A stretch of 64,000 nucleotides of DNA from Novosphingobium sp. KCTC 2891 (GCF_025938155.1 NZ_JAPCZG010000003.1:372001-436000), one strand, 5' to 3'; positions 43,632 through 53,599 are shown, numbered from the stretch's first letter. Notes: generated from the letters alone by a model not told the origin. Numbers and translations are program-made.

Positions 43632-44386
43632 CTGTGACCACCGAATATTACGAAGGGTTCGGCGGCGCCCGACTGGCGCTGCACCGCATGGGTGCAGGGC
43701 GGCCGTTGGTGTTGCTCCACGGGCTGTTTTCCTCCGCGCAGGTGAACTGGGTGAAGTTCGGCACGGCGGCGCAACTGGCCGAGGCCGGGTTCGAGTGTCT
43801 GATGCCGGACCTGCGGGTCCACGGTGACAGCGCCGCGCCGCACGATCCGGCGGCCTATCCGCCCGACGTGCTGGTGCGCGATGCGGAGGCGCTGGTGGCG
43901 CATCTGGGGCTGGACGACTTCGACCTCGCGGGCTTCTCGCTCGGCTCGCGCACCTCCGCGCGGGCGGTCATCGCCGGACTGCGCCCGCGCCGGCTGGTGC
44001 TGGCGGGGATGGGGCTGGAAGGCCTTGCCGGCTGGGCCAAGCGGCAGGACTTCTTCCTGGACGTGATCGACCGCTTCGGCACGATCCGGCCGGGCGATCC
44101 GGCCTACCTCTCGCAGCAGTTCCTCAAGACGATGAACGTGGACCGGGTGGCCGCGCGTCTTCTGCTCCAGACGATGGAGGATACCGATCCTGCGCAGCTT
44201 GCGGCGATTTCGATGCCCACGCTGGTGTTGTGCGGAGACAAGGACAACGACAACGGTTCGGCCGACCGGCTGGCCGAAGCGCTGCCCAACGCTCGGCGCG
44301 CGACCATTCCCGGCACGCACATGAGCAGCGTGACCATGCCGGAAATGGGACGGGAGATGGTTACATTTCTGACCGGTTCGGCTTGA
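43628..44386 (+). CDS. Alpha/beta-fold hydrolase
   Basis: 252 residues with the oxyanion loop 'VLLHGLFSS', nucleophile elbow 'AGFSLGSR' (GxSxG), acid in 'VLCGDKDND' and His in 'IPGTHMSSV'. A soluble serine esterase or lipase-like enzyme without signal peptide. Substrate not inferable. Coupled to the TSUP transporter by a four-base overlap, suggesting a shared substrate or pathway. Confidence 0.9.
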   Translation: MTVTTEYYEGFGGARLALHRMGAGRPLVLLHGLFSSAQVNWVKFGTAAQLAEAGFECLMPDLRVHGDSAAPHDPAAYPPDVLVRDAEALVAHLGLDDFDLAGFSLGSRTSARAVIAGLRPRRLVLAGMGLEGLAGWAKRQDFFLDVIDRFGTIRPGDPAYLSQQFLKTMNVDRVAARLLLQTMEDTDPAQLAAISMPTLVLCGDKDNDNGSADRLAEALPNARRATIPGTHMSSVTMPEMGREMVTFLTGSA

Positions 44387-44477
44387 CCTGAAAGCGGGGC
44401 GGGCTAACCAAGGGTATAGCTGCGCCGTGCGTGAAACGTGCGGCGACAAGACAAGCCCTCAGGGAGTAGCTCTTTCC

Positions 44478-46316
44478 ATGAAGACCTTCGTGTCCGTGCT
44501 CGCGCTGGCCGCGGCCAGCATTGCCGTTCCGGCCGCCGCACAATCAACGCCTGCCCCCGCGGCTGGCGCTGCACCTGCGCTGACTCCCGCCGGCGCGGCC
44601 GACTGGGTGAAGTCGGCGGAAAAGCAGCTCTACGACGAGACGCTCCGCTCCGGTCGCAACGAGTGGATCTACGAGACCTACATCACCGACGACACCGAGG
44701 CGCTGGCGGCGGAATCGAACGCCGCGTTCACGTCGTTGCAGGTGGCGCAGGCCAAGCAGGCGGCGGACTATGCCAAGGTGGCGGGCATCTCGCCCGAACT
44801 GGCGCGCAAGCTGGTCATCATGCGGACGCAGATCACCAGCCCGGCCCCCACCACGCCCGGGTCGGCGGAAGAGTTCGCGACGCTCCAGGCGCGTATCCAG
44901 GGCGTCTACGGCAAGGGCAAGGGCACGCTGAAGGGCCAGCCGATCAACGGCAGCGACATCGAAGCGGCGATGGGCAGCAATCGCAATCCCGATGAGCTGA
45001 AGGAAATGTGGCTCAGCTGGCACGACAATGTCGGCAAGCCGATGAAGGCCGACTACGCCCGGATGATGGAGATTTCCAACGCCGGCGCGCAGGAGCTGGG
45101 CTTTGCCGATACGGGCGCGCTGTGGCGCTCGAACTACGACATGACTCCGGAAGCTTTCGCCGCGCTGACCGAAAAGATCTGGACCGAGGTCAAGCCGCTC
45201 TACGAACAGCTGCACTGCTACACCCGCAGCAAGCTCAACGAGAAGTATGGCGACGGCGTGCAGCCCAAGTCCGGCCCGATCCGCGCCGACCTGCTTGGCA
45301 ACATGTGGGCGCAGGAGTGGGGCAACATCTATGATGTGGTCGCTCCGGCGGGCGCCGGCGATCTGGGCTATGACGTGGGCGAACTGCTTCAGGCCAAGGG
45401 CTACGATCCGCTCAAGATGGTCAAGGCGGGTGAGGGCTTCTACTCGTCGCTGGGCTTCAAGCCGCTGCCTGACAGCTTCTGGCAGCGTTCGCAGTTCGTG
45501 AAGCCGCAGGACCGCGAAGTGGTGTGCCATGCCTCGGCGTGGGATCTCGACAACAAGGACGACCTGCGCGTCAAGATGTGCATCAAGGTGAACGGCGACG
45601 ATTTCACCACGATCCACCACGAGCTGGGCCACAATTATTACCAGCGCGCCTACAACAAGCAGGACACGCTCTATCTGAACGGCGCCAACGACGGCTTCCA
45701 CGAGGCCATCGGCGATTTCATCGCGCTGTCGATCACGCCCGAATACCTCGTGCAGATCGGTCTGCTTGATCGCGCCAAGGTGCCGCCCGCCAGCAAGGAC
45801 ACCGGCCTGCTGCTGCGCCAGGCGATGGACAAGGTGGCGTTCCTGCCCTTCGGCCTGTTGATCGACCGCTGGCGCTGGGGCGTGATGGACGGATCGATCA
45901 AGCCGGCGAACTACGAGGCCGCGTGGAACGACATGCGCCTGAAGTACCAGGGCATCGTGCCGCCGGCGGAGCGCCCCGCCGATGCGTTCGATCCGGGTGC
46001 CAAGTTCCACATCCCCGGCAACGTGCCCTACACGCGCTATTTCCTCGCGCGGGTGCTCCAGTTCCAGTTCTTCGAGGCGGCGTGCAAGCAGGCCGGCTGG
46101 AAGGGGCCGCTTCACCGGTGCAGCTTCTATGGCAACAAGCAGGTGGGCGAAAAGCTGAACGCGATGCTGAGCATGGGCGCGTCGAAGCCGTGGCCCGATG
46201 CGCTGCAGGCGTTCACCGGCAGCCGCGAGATGAGCGGCAAGGCAATGATTCGCTATTTCGCGCCGCTGTCGAAGTGGCTGGCCCAGCAGAACAAGGGCAA
46301 GGACTGCGGCTGGTAA
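44478..46316 (+). CDS. M2 family (ACE-like) peptidyl-dipeptidase
   Basis: 612 residues, single-domain homologue of angiotensin-converting enzyme. Signal peptide 'MKTFVSVLALAAASIAVPAAAQ' in part; zinc motif HELGH at 381-385 with third ligand E409 in 'GFHEAIGD'; chloride/substrate residues around 'HIPGNVPYTRYFLA'. It should remove C-terminal dipeptides from peptides in the periplasm. ATG 44478 chosen for the signal peptide, with AGGGAG upstream; a GTG at 44427 would spoil it. A nine-pair hairpin (44423-44445) lies in the leader. Confidence 0.93.
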   Translation: MKTFVSVLALAAASIAVPAAAQSTPAPAAGAAPALTPAGAADWVKSAEKQLYDETLRSGRNEWIYETYITDDTEALAAESNAAFTSLQVAQAKQAADYAKVAGISPELARKLVIMRTQITSPAPTTPGSAEEFATLQARIQGVYGKGKGTLKGQPINGSDIEAAMGSNRNPDELKEMWLSWHDNVGKPMKADYARMMEISNAGAQELGFADTGALWRSNYDMTPEAFAALTEKIWTEVKPLYEQLHCYTRSKLNEKYGDGVQPKSGPIRADLLGNMWAQEWGNIYDVVAPAGAGDLGYDVGELLQAKGYDPLKMVKAGEGFYSSLGFKPLPDSFWQRSQFVKPQDREVVCHASAWDLDNKDDLRVKMCIKVNGDDFTTIHHELGHNYYQRAYNKQDTLYLNGANDGFHEAIGDFIALSITPEYLVQIGLLDRAKVPPASKDTGLLLRQAMDKVAFLPFGLLIDRWRWGVMDGSIKPANYEAAWNDMRLKYQGIVPPAERPADAFDPGAKFHIPGNVPYTRYFLARVLQFQFFEAACKQAGWKGPLHRCSFYGNKQVGEKLNAMLSMGASKPWPDALQAFTGSREMSGKAMIRYFAPLSKWLAQQNKGKDCGW

Positions 46317-46343
46317 GAAAAACCAGTATTTCCGCCGTTTTTT

Positions 46344-46388
46344 GAAGGGCGTGGCAGGGGCTTTCAAGGCGCTTGCCGCGCCCTTCGC
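46344..46388 (+). terminator. Hairpin terminator after M2 peptidase
   Basis: Fifteen-pair stem 46344-46358 / 46372-46386 (two G-U), loop of 13 bases, tail GCTTTGTG. Strong stem, weak T-run. Confidence 0.65.
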
Positions 46389-46436
46389 TTTGTGAGACGT
46401 TCTCGGGACAAAATAATAAAACCGAGGATGCCCCTG

Positions 46437-46961
46437 ATGAAGTCGATTTTCGGCTCGTTTTGCAGGCTAATTGCGTCTGGCGCCCTGATCGTGCCGTTCG
46501 CCGCCCATGCCGCAGAGCCAGTTTCCGCGATGAAGCCGCAAAGCGTGGTCACTGCGCTGCAAGCGCTTGGCCACGATGCCCAACTGGTGGCGGATTCCTC
46601 CGGCGATCCGCTGGTCAAGGCGGACATCGGCGGCTGGACCACGCAAGTCGTGTTCTACGATTGCAACGCGATCACGCACGAAGGCTGCCAGTCGCTCCAG
46701 TTCAACGCCAGCTTCGTGCCTGATCGTCCGTTCGATGCGCAGAAGGCCATCGCTTTCGTCAAGGACAACCGCTTTGGCGCGGTTTCCGTGGGCGAGGACA
46801 AGTCGATCAACATGACGTGGGACGTGGTGACCGGAAGCGGCATCGACTCGTCGGTTTTCGCGCTGGTGGTCAAGAGCTTCGGCATGGCGCTCGACACGAT
46901 CGGCGACGAGGCCTTCACGCCCGGCCGCGCACCCCAACTGGCCAGCGCCGCCGCGCGCTGA
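46437..46961 (+). CDS. Secreted YbjN-domain protein
   Basis: 174 residues with a signal peptide ending FAAHA. The body ('VVTALQALGHDAQLVADSSGDP', cut here) and 'FDAQKAIAFVKDNRFGAV' fit the YbjN/type III chaperone-like fold, one strand-rich domain with two cysteines ('YDCNAITHEGC'). GAGG lies nine bases before ATG 46437, which decides between it and ATG 46428. Function of this group is unknown; some are linked to stress and motility. Confidence 0.75.
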   Translation: MKSIFGSFCRLIASGALIVPFAAHAAEPVSAMKPQSVVTALQALGHDAQLVADSSGDPLVKADIGGWTTQVVFYDCNAITHEGCQSLQFNASFVPDRPFDAQKAIAFVKDNRFGAVSVGEDKSINMTWDVVTGSGIDSSVFALVVKSFGMALDTIGDEAFTPGRAPQLASAAAR

Positions 46962-47046
46962 TCTTCGCAATCACAACCGGTTTACCCCGGCGAGCCGTCA
47001 CGCCCCCTGCAGCGTGGCGGCTCGTTGCCGTTTGGAGGGGGCGGAA

Positions 47047-48483
47047 TCAGCGGAACGGGGGTTCGTTGAACGCGCGCAGCTTGCGGCTGTGCAGGCGGTC
47101 CCCCTGGGCGCGGAGCAGTTCGCAGGCAGTGGTGCCGATGGCGAGGTGGGCGGCGATCGCTTCCTCGTAGAAACGGTTGGCCTGTCCGGGCAGCTTGATC
47201 TCGCCGTGAAGCGGCTTGTCCGACACGCAGAGCAGGGTCCCGTAGGGCACGCGGAAGCGATAGCCCTGTGCGGCGATGGTCGCGCTCTCCATGTCGATGC
47301 CCACCGCGCGCGACAGGCTGAGCCGGCGGGCGGAACTCGCGATGCGCAGTTCCCAGTTGCGATCATCCGTGGTGACGATGGTGCCGGTGCGCATCCGCGT
47401 CTTGAGGTCGGCGCCGCCCGTGCCGCTCACCATTTCCGCCGCCTGCGCCAGCGCGACCTGCACTTCGGCAATCGCGGGAATCGGGATTTCCGGCGGCAGC
47501 ACGGGATCGAGCACGTGATCGTCGCGCAGGTAGGCATGGGCGAGCACGTAGTCGCCGATTTTCTGCGTGGGGCGCAGGCCGCCGCAGTGCCCGATCATCA
47601 GCCAGGCTTCGGGTCGCAGCACGGCAAGATGGTCGCAGATCGTCTTGGCGTTGGACGGACCGACCCCGATGTTGACCAGCGAGATGCCCGACCGGTCGGG
47701 CGCGACAAGGTGATAGGCCGGCATCTGGTGCCGCCGCCACGCCGTGTCTGACAGCCGCGCCCGTGCGTTTTCCGTCGGTGCATCCAGATGCAGGCCGCCC
47801 GCGCCTGACAGCGCTACGTAGCGATCCGAGCCGAGTTGTCGTCCGGCCCAGTCGACGAATTCATCGACGTAGCGATGGTAGTTCGTGAACAGGATGAACT
47901 TCTGGAAATCCTCGGGCCGGGTGCCGGTGTAGTGCGCCAGCCGCGCGAGGCTGAAATCGGTGCGTGGCCCGTCGAACAGGGACAGCGGCAGCGGGCCATC
48001 GCCCGGAACATATTCGCCGTCGGCGATCTCGTCGCCGATATGCGCAAGCTCGGTCGCGGGGAAATGGCGCGCCAGTTCCTGCGGGCTGACCCCGCCGAGC
48101 TGCGCGCCATAAGCGCCGTCGAGCACATAGGGGAAGGGGATTTCCTGCCGCGAGGGGGCTACCTCCACCGACACGTCGTAGCTGCCCAGGATCAGCCGGA
48201 GCTGTTCGCCCAGGTAGTCGGCGAACAAGGCCGGCCGGGTCACCGTGCAGGCATAGGTGCCGCGGTGGGTGAGGCGCCCGAACGAACGGCCGGTGGAAAT
48301 GGTGCCAGGGTCGGCCGCCAGGGTGATCCGCAGCTCCGGATAGCAATAGCTGCCATCGTGCCGGCGCGACGGGGGCGGCGGGGTGCCGTCGTTGGCGAAG
48401 GCAGCGATATCGCCGCGCAGCCGGGCCACGGCCTCGTCATGGATGCGGGAGAGGTCGGCGAGGATCGCGGGGATGTTCGGCAT
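47047..48483 (-). CDS. amn: AMP nucleosidase
   Basis: 478 residues. Cleaves AMP to adenine and ribose 5-phosphate and so sets adenylate levels. N-terminal Amn-specific domain ('TRPALFADYLGEQLRLIL') and C-terminal nucleoside phosphorylase fold with 'VNIGVGPSNAKTICDHLA', 'MIGHCGGLRPTQ' and 'AVGIDMESATIAAQGYRFR'. Length matches the bacterial enzyme. The start at 48483 was chosen over a frame running to 48696 because the family begins there. Confidence 0.93.
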   Translation of the reverse strand: MPNIPAILADLSRIHDEAVARLRGDIAAFANDGTPPPPSRRHDGSYCYPELRITLAADPGTISTGRSFGRLTHRGTYACTVTRPALFADYLGEQLRLILGSYDVSVEVAPSRQEIPFPYVLDGAYGAQLGGVSPQELARHFPATELAHIGDEIADGEYVPGDGPLPLSLFDGPRTDFSLARLAHYTGTRPEDFQKFILFTNYHRYVDEFVDWAGRQLGSDRYVALSGAGGLHLDAPTENARARLSDTAWRRHQMPAYHLVAPDRSGISLVNIGVGPSNAKTICDHLAVLRPEAWLMIGHCGGLRPTQKIGDYVLAHAYLRDDHVLDPVLPPEIPIPAIAEVQVALAQAAEMVSGTGGADLKTRMRTGTIVTTDDRNWELRIASSARRLSLSRAVGIDMESATIAAQGYRFRVPYGTLLCVSDKPLHGEIKLPGQANRFYEEAIAAHLAIGTTACELLRAQGDRLHSRKLRAFNEPPFR

Positions 48484-48546
48484 TGCCCATGGTGTAGCGG
48501 GCGAAGGTGGCGACGGGAAGTCCGGGGGCAGAAGGTCGCCGCCAAC

Positions 48547-48574
48547 GAAAAAGGGCGCCCCTTGCGGAGCGCCC
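48547..48574 (-). terminator. Terminator of rpsF-rpsR-rplI
   Basis: On the minus strand a nine-pair GC stem with GCAA (GNRA) loop (48574-48566 with 48561-48553) followed by TTTTTCG, 30 bases after the rplI stop. Confidence 0.9.
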
Positions 48575-48604
48575 CCTTGTCGTTTGCAGAAAGCGGAGAA
48601 GCGA

Positions 48605-49204
48605 TCAGGCTTCTTCCACTTCCTCCCCGCCTTCGAGAAGGTCGGTCGGGATTTCGCCCGGTTCCGCATTCGGGTCGTAGTCTTCGGTGAAGCCACCCGA
48701 CTCGGTGTCGAACATCGCGGCCATGACGTCCACGCCCTGCGACTGGAGAGCGGCTTCGTCCGGCGAACGAGCGACGTTCACCTTCACGGTCACCACGACT
48801 TCCGGGTGCAGCGCGACCTTGACGGTCGAGACGCCGATGGTCTTGATCGGACGTTCCAGGACGACCATCGACTTGGTCACCTTGGCGCCCTGTTCGACCA
48901 GTGCGTCGACGATGTCGCGCACCGAAACCGAACCATAGAGCTGGCCCGAGTTCGACGAAGCGCGGATGAGGATGACTTCCTTGCCTTCCACGTTGCCGGA
49001 TTCGGCGCTGGCGTCTTCACGACGGGCGGCGTTTTCGGCTTCGATGCGGGCGCGGTTGGCCTCGAACACCTTGCGGTTGGCGGCGTTGGCGCGGAGCGCC
49101 TTCTTGTTGGGCAGCAGGAAGTTGCGGGCGTAGCCGTCCTTGACGGTCACTTCGTCACCGATGATGCCCAGCTTCTCGATGCGCTCGAGCAGGATGATCT
49201 GCAT
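48605..49204 (-). CDS. rplI: 50S ribosomal protein L9
   Basis: 199 residues; N domain '[19 protein letters not shown]' in part with '[16 protein letters not shown]', long linker helix and C domain '[15 protein letters not shown]'. About 50 residues longer than E. coli L9, ending in a very acidic tail ('[12 protein letters not shown]'). L9 reaches out from the L1 stalk and aids frame maintenance. Last of rpsF-rpsR-rplI. Confidence 0.97.
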   Translation of the reverse strand: MQIILLERIEKLGIIGDEVTVKDGYARNFLLPNKKALRANAANRKVFEANRARIEAENAARREDASAESGNVEGKEVILIRASSNSGQLYGSVSVRDIVDALVEQGAKVTKSMVVLERPIKTIGVSTVKVALHPEVVVTVKVNVARSPDEAALQSQGVDVMAAMFDTESGGFTEDYDPNAEPGEIPTDLLEGGEEVEEA

Positions 49205-49216
49205 GACTGGCGCTCC

Positions 49217-49441
49217 TTACTTCACGATGTAGGGAAGCAGGCCGATGTGCCGGGCGCGCTTGATCGCCTGGCCCAGCTCACGCTGCTTCTTCGCCGAGAC
49301 GGCGGTGATGCGCGACGGGACGATCTTGCCACGTTCCGACATGAAGCCCTGAAGCAGGCGCACGTCCTTGTAGTCGATCTTCGGCGCGTTCTTGCCCGAG
49401 AACGGGCAGCTCTTGCGGCGGCGGAAAAACGGACGAGCCAT
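49217..49441 (-). CDS. rpsR: 30S ribosomal protein S18
   Basis: 74 residues with '[12 protein letters not shown]', '[19 protein letters not shown]' and '[18 protein letters not shown]'-like sequence (here '[20 protein letters not shown]'). S18 binds with S6 on the platform. Spaced 12 bases from rplI and 3 from rpsF. Confidence 0.97.
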   Translation of the reverse strand: MARPFFRRRKSCPFSGKNAPKIDYKDVRLLQGFMSERGKIVPSRITAVSAKKQRELGQAIKRARHIGLLPYIVK

Positions 49442-49444
49442 CTC

Positions 49445-49807
49445 TTATTCCCCTTCGCGTTCGCGGCGACGGCTGCGGTCGCGCTCGTTCTTGCGCATCA
49501 TCACCGACGGGCCGGCTTCGTGTTCTTCGACGCGGACGGTCATGTAACGGATGACGTCTTCGTTGATCGACGTCTGGCGCTCCAGCTCGGCCACGACGCC
49601 GGCGGGGGCGTCGATGTTGAGCATCACGAAGTGAGCCTTGCGGTTCTTCTGGATCTTGTAAGCCAGCGAACGGAGGCCCCAGGTTTCGGTCTTCGTGACC
49701 TTGCCTGCGTTGCTCTCGACGATCTCGGTGGCGGCGGTAGCGAGCGCATCGACCTGAGCTTGGCTCAGGTCCTGGCGCGCCAGAAACACATGCTCATAAA
49801 GCGGCAT
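49445..49807 (-). CDS. rpsF: 30S ribosomal protein S6
   Basis: 120 residues: '[20 protein letters not shown]' opening, '[21 protein letters not shown]' in part and a basic/acidic tail '[12 protein letters not shown]'. S6 pairs with S18. ATG 49807 is the family start. First gene of the operon; no single-strand DNA-binding protein or replicative helicase gene is inserted. Confidence 0.97.
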   Translation of the reverse strand: MPLYEHVFLARQDLSQAQVDALATAATEIVESNAGKVTKTETWGLRSLAYKIQKNRKAHFVMLNIDAPAGVVAELERQTSINEDVIRYMTVRVEEHEAGPSVMMRKNERDRSRRREREGE

Positions 49808-49954
49808 GGTGCTTTGCGTCCTTGTCTGTCTAACCGATCGCTGGCGATCCGCGGGATTGCGGGGCCCCTCCGGCTTTCTTCGATTCCCGCGCAGTTTTGC
49901 TGCGGAAGCGGTTGCCCTTAGCGATTTCCGCGCCGAATGCAAGGCGCGGGGTAT

Positions 49955-51151
49955 TCAGGCGGGAAAGGGCAGGGCAGGCCGGGGCCGCTCCATCGCCTTG
50001 CCGCAGAATACCAGCGAGAGCAGGGCATTGCGCCGCGCGATCAGGAAGGCGCCGATGGAAAGTCCCAGTACCACCGCCGAGCCGATCAGCCACTGCGCTT
50101 CCGGCACCAGCGGCAGGCGGGGCAGCCACGCGACGGCCAGCATCACGAAGGCCATGTGGAACAGGTAGATGGCCATCGCCCCTTCGACCAGAAACGCCAC
50201 GAGCGCGCTGGGCCGTGCGGCGACGCGTGCGAGCAGGCGCAGCGCCATCAGCGACAGGACGTAAGCGGTGGGCAGTTCGATCAGGTTGCCGAGCACGTTC
50301 TCCGCCATGGAGAGCCCGCGTGAAAGGCCGAGAATGGGCCGGAACAACTGGCTGAGCAGCAGGTAGGCGGCGATCAGCGTACCCGCGAGCAGGGGCAGGC
50401 GCGCGCCGGCAAGGTCGAACAGGCGCTCGCCGATCCGCAGGTGCCAAGCCAGCACGCCGATCGCGAAAGCGGGCGCATGCATCAGATATTGGACGCCAAG
50501 GTCGATCTCGAACGCGCGGCGGCGGGGCAGGGCGTCTTCCAGCCCGCCCTGCGCGAAGCCCCACAGCGCCAGCAGGGCAAGAGCAAGCGGCCAGAGCCGC
50601 CCTTCGAGGCACAAGGCCCGGCCGATGGTGTTTCCCGCGACGCCATCACGGCGAGGCAGCCACGTGCCGGGGAACAGGAAGAAGGTCACCACGAAGCCGA
50701 GCAGCACGCACAGGAACCACAGGTGATCGAAGGCGAGGGGCAGTCCGTGGATGCCGCCGGGCGCTTCCGACAGCAGCGCGCGGTGGAAGTAATGCTGGAC
50801 CACGCCCAGCGTCGCCAGGCTGCCCAGCAGCGGCACGCCGATCCGTGCCATGCGGTCTGCCAGCCAGGTGTGGCGTCCGCGCCGTTCGCGGACCATCGCC
50901 GCGAAATAGCCCGACAGCAGGAAGAACGCGAACATCCGGAAAGCGTGGATGAACGTCATCGAGAACACGATGAGCGGCGCATCGCTGAACCCGGCGATGG
51001 CCGGGGAGCGGTTGAACACCGCGATCATGCCGATGTGGAACGGGATGCCGAGCAGCAGGAACAGTGCGCGCGCCGCATCGACGTGATGCATCCGCCGGCT
51101 TTCGCCGGCCGCGCGGCCCTGCACGGCCTGTGCCTTGATCTTTCCCGTCAT
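49955..51151 (-). CDS. Acyltransferase family membrane protein (OpgC-like)
   Basis: 398 residues, about ten helices. Acyltransferase-3 traits: 'MHHVDAARALFLLLGIPFHIG' with catalytic-type His, 'MFAFFLLSGYFAAM', 'FDHLWFLCVLLGFV', and a final 'EGAMAIYLFHMAFVM'. These enzymes add acyl groups to periplasmic or surface glycans; OpgC succinylates glucans. ATG 51151 chosen near the conserved start. Stands alone, same strand as the PilZ gene upstream. Confidence 0.88.
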   Translation of the reverse strand: MTGKIKAQAVQGRAAGESRRMHHVDAARALFLLLGIPFHIGMIAVFNRSPAIAGFSDAPLIVFSMTFIHAFRMFAFFLLSGYFAAMVRERRGRHTWLADRMARIGVPLLGSLATLGVVQHYFHRALLSEAPGGIHGLPLAFDHLWFLCVLLGFVVTFFLFPGTWLPRRDGVAGNTIGRALCLEGRLWPLALALLALWGFAQGGLEDALPRRRAFEIDLGVQYLMHAPAFAIGVLAWHLRIGERLFDLAGARLPLLAGTLIAAYLLLSQLFRPILGLSRGLSMAENVLGNLIELPTAYVLSLMALRLLARVAARPSALVAFLVEGAMAIYLFHMAFVMLAVAWLPRLPLVPEAQWLIGSAVVLGLSIGAFLIARRNALLSLVFCGKAMERPRPALPFPA

Positions 51152-51224
51152 GTCGCAACCCGGTCCGCGGCGCGCATTGGACGCTTTCGCCGGGCGCAGC
51201 AAGTCCGGTTTCGCGGCGCCGGGC

Positions 51225-51596
51225 TCAGGCTGCCCGGCGGATCGGGCGCTTCGCCACCTTGCGGTAGTGACCGATGGCAAAGTCACTGACCAGCGCGTCG
51301 AACACGGCCTGGTGCAGCGGATGATCGAACTCCAGCCCGGAGGCCATCGGTTCGGACCACACGACATAGGCCGTCTTGGCCTGCAGGCCGGGGATCAGCA
51401 GCGTCAGCGGCTCGCCGATGCGCTGCTTTTCCAGTCCGTCGACCCGCGCGCCGTAGGGAGTGAGATCCTTAAGCATGACTGTTGACCGTATCACGCCGCG
51501 GCGGCACCGCACCGGCAGTTCCAGCCCGATGCGTTCGGCCCGGCGCAGCGCGCCCACGTCGATGTTCTGGCTGCCGTTGCTGATATCGAGAAACAT
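51225..51596 (-). CDS. PilZ-domain c-di-GMP effector
   Basis: 123 residues, one PilZ barrel. c-di-GMP motif: 'RRAERIGLELPVRC' (RxxxR) and 'KDLTPYGARV' (D/NxSxxG with Thr for Ser). AGAAGGA sits before the ATG at 51596. It likely reads c-di-GMP from proteins such as the two GGDEF-EAL proteins encoded here and switches a partner. 73 bases upstream of the acyltransferase, possibly controlling it or its operon. Confidence 0.82.
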   Translation of the reverse strand: MFLDISNGSQNIDVGALRRAERIGLELPVRCRRGVIRSTVMLKDLTPYGARVDGLEKQRIGEPLTLLIPGLQAKTAYVVWSEPMASGLEFDHPLHQAVFDALVSDFAIGHYRKVAKRPIRRAA

Positions 51597-51760
51597 CGTC
51601 CTTCTCCCGGCTGGTGTTAACCACGGATCGTAGAACGGAGCGCGGGGTGCAGCTTTCACCCCGGCGCGCGGCGCTAAGCATTCCTACCGAAGGGATCGCT
51701 TGCACATGGCAATGGTCCGCTTCACAACATTTCCGGGAAAACGCCTGAGGGGGCAGGAAA

Positions 51761-52234
51761 ATGGGCAACGATGACAATGCCTTGAATGGCAGGGGCATGG
51801 AAAATGGCCATGATATGGCGCGGCGGCTGATGGTGCTGGGCGCCGTTCTGGTAATGCTGGGGCTGCTCACGGGCTTTGTCTCGGGCAGCCTTGCCAATCC
51901 GCGCATGGGGCTGGTCGCGCATCTGGAAGGATTGATGAACGGAACGCTGATGCTGGCGCTGGGCGCGGGCTGGTCGCGTGTTCATCTCTCCGGACGCGAG
52001 GAGGGGGCCGCGTTCGTGCTGCTGGTCTTCGGCACCGTGTCGAACTGGCTGGCGACGCTGCTGGCTGCGGTGTGGGGCGTGGGCGGGCAGACGATGCCGC
52101 TCAGCGCCGCCGGGCGCACCGGCGCGGCGTGGCAGGAAGCGCTGGTGAGCGTGCTGCTGGTGACGCTGTCGTTCGCGATGGTCGCGTCTTTCGCGCTGGT
52201 GCTGAAGGGACTTCTGGCGCGGCGCGGGACTTGA
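51761..52234 (+). CDS. Four-helix membrane protein, HabB-like
   Basis: 157 residues with about four helices and the pattern 'AHLEGLMNGTLMLALGAGW', reminiscent of hydroxylaminobenzene mutase (HabA/HabB) and related small membrane proteins that have a conserved His-Leu-Glu near helix 2. The catalytic link is weak: I would call it a member of that fold rather than a proven mutase. Single gene before the cyclase. Confidence 0.6.
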   Translation: MGNDDNALNGRGMENGHDMARRLMVLGAVLVMLGLLTGFVSGSLANPRMGLVAHLEGLMNGTLMLALGAGWSRVHLSGREEGAAFVLLVFGTVSNWLATLLAAVWGVGGQTMPLSAAGRTGAAWQEALVSVLLVTLSFAMVASFALVLKGLLARRGT

Positions 52235-52311
52235 GAGGAACCGCAGTTCGGTAAGATTCGCGAGGTAATACAGGCACGAGGTCCGCACCCGGCGGCCGCA
52301 AGGAGAGCGTG

Positions 52312-53595
52312 ATGGAACAGCCCGGATTGTTCGCCGGCTTCGCGGACCGCGAAACCGAAACGCGCTATAATGAACGCGCGCGCACCCTGCGGCTGCCGTT
52401 CGTGCGGCTATACGGCGTGATCCTGCTGGTGGTGCTGATCGCCTATTCGATCATCAATCCGCTCTATATCGAGCCGGTCGAGAACGCGATCCTCGCCTTC
52501 TGGCTCGGGCTGACGATCCTTGTCGGCGGCATCTACATCGGAGTCACGTTCTGGCCGGGCTATGTCCGCCACCCGATGCTCGATTTCGCGGCGCTGCTGG
52601 TGATCGGGCTGCTGGTCAGCCGGGTCAACGTGGTGCTGTTCGATCACCTGCTCCATTCCGATGCGCAGCTGCGCGCGGTGGGCGTGTTCAACCGGCTGGC
52701 GATTACCGCCTTTGCCGCCGTGACTCTGGCCGGCAGGCCCAAGCTGTTTCTCGCGTGGCTGGGGTGCGATTTCGTCGGCTGGATCGGGCAGGTCATGCCC
52801 GGTCAGCAGGCCGTTTCCGCCCTGGCCTACGCGTTGCTCAGCTATTTGAGCGGGGCGCTGATCATGGCGGCGATCAACCTCGCGGTGGGCCTGACGAGCC
52901 GCTCCGCGTTCCGTCTGGCGGATTCGCTTGATATCGAGCGGTCCAAGAACGAGGAACTCCTGCTCAACATGCTGCCCCCGGCAGCGGTCGCGCGCATTCG
53001 CAGCGGGCTGCTGGTGGCCGATTCCTATGCCGATGCCAGCGTGATCTTCATCGACATGGTCGGCTTTTCGGCGCTGGCGAAGCGCGTTTCGCCCGGGCAC
53101 CTCGTCGAACTGCTCAACGGCTTCTTCAACCATGCCGATGCCTGCGCGCGCGAACACGGCATAGAAAAGGTCAAGACCGTGGGCGATGCCTACCTTGCCA
53201 TTGCCGGCGGCAACGTGCCTTCGGGCAACAGCGCGGACGCGGCGATTGCCTTTGCCCGTGCGGTGATCGCGGGCGTCGACGGGATCGGCATCGACGCAGG
53301 AGTCGAAGTGGGGCTGCGCGCCGGGATCCATTCAGGCCCGGTGGTGGGCGGCGTGATCGGCGCCACGCGCATGGCCTATGACTATTGGGGCGACACCGTG
53401 AACATCGCCGCCCGGCTGGAAGGCACCGCGCCGCCCAACGCCATCGCCATTTCCGAAAGCACCTGGCTGCGCGCGCGCAGCCGCGACGGTTTCGGGCCGC
53501 CGACGCTGATCACGCTGAAGGGGGTGGGCGAGATGAGCGTGTTCCATGCGTCCGCCCGCACCGATACGGGCGAAACGGTGCCCGCCGCAGCCTAG
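52312..53595 (+). CDS. Class III adenylate/guanylate cyclase, membrane
   Basis: 427 residues: about six N-terminal helices (35-205), a short helix ('IERSKNEELLLNMLPP') and a class III catalytic domain. Metal aspartates D248 ('VIFIDMVGFS') and D292 ('KTVGDAYLAIAGG') are 44 apart as usual; 'YDYWGDTVNIAARLEG' carries the base-recognition Asp and the catalytic Asn-Arg. Probably makes cAMP. ATG 52312 is favoured over GTG 52309 by spacing from AAGGAGA. Convergent with cmk, stops five bases apart. Confidence 0.93.
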   Translation: MEQPGLFAGFADRETETRYNERARTLRLPFVRLYGVILLVVLIAYSIINPLYIEPVENAILAFWLGLTILVGGIYIGVTFWPGYVRHPMLDFAALLVIGLLVSRVNVVLFDHLLHSDAQLRAVGVFNRLAITAFAAVTLAGRPKLFLAWLGCDFVGWIGQVMPGQQAVSALAYALLSYLSGALIMAAINLAVGLTSRSAFRLADSLDIERSKNEELLLNMLPPAAVARIRSGLLVADSYADASVIFIDMVGFSALAKRVSPGHLVELLNGFFNHADACAREHGIEKVKTVGDAYLAIAGGNVPSGNSADAAIAFARAVIAGVDGIGIDAGVEVGLRAGIHSGPVVGGVIGATRMAYDYWGDTVNIAARLEGTAPPNAIAISESTWLRARSRDGFGPPTLITLKGVGEMSVFHASARTDTGETVPAAA

Positions 53596-53599
53596 AGCC

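Noticed and set aside
52235..52311. GGAAC-N17-CGCG before the class III cyclase
   Set aside because: The -10 element matches only two of four bases.
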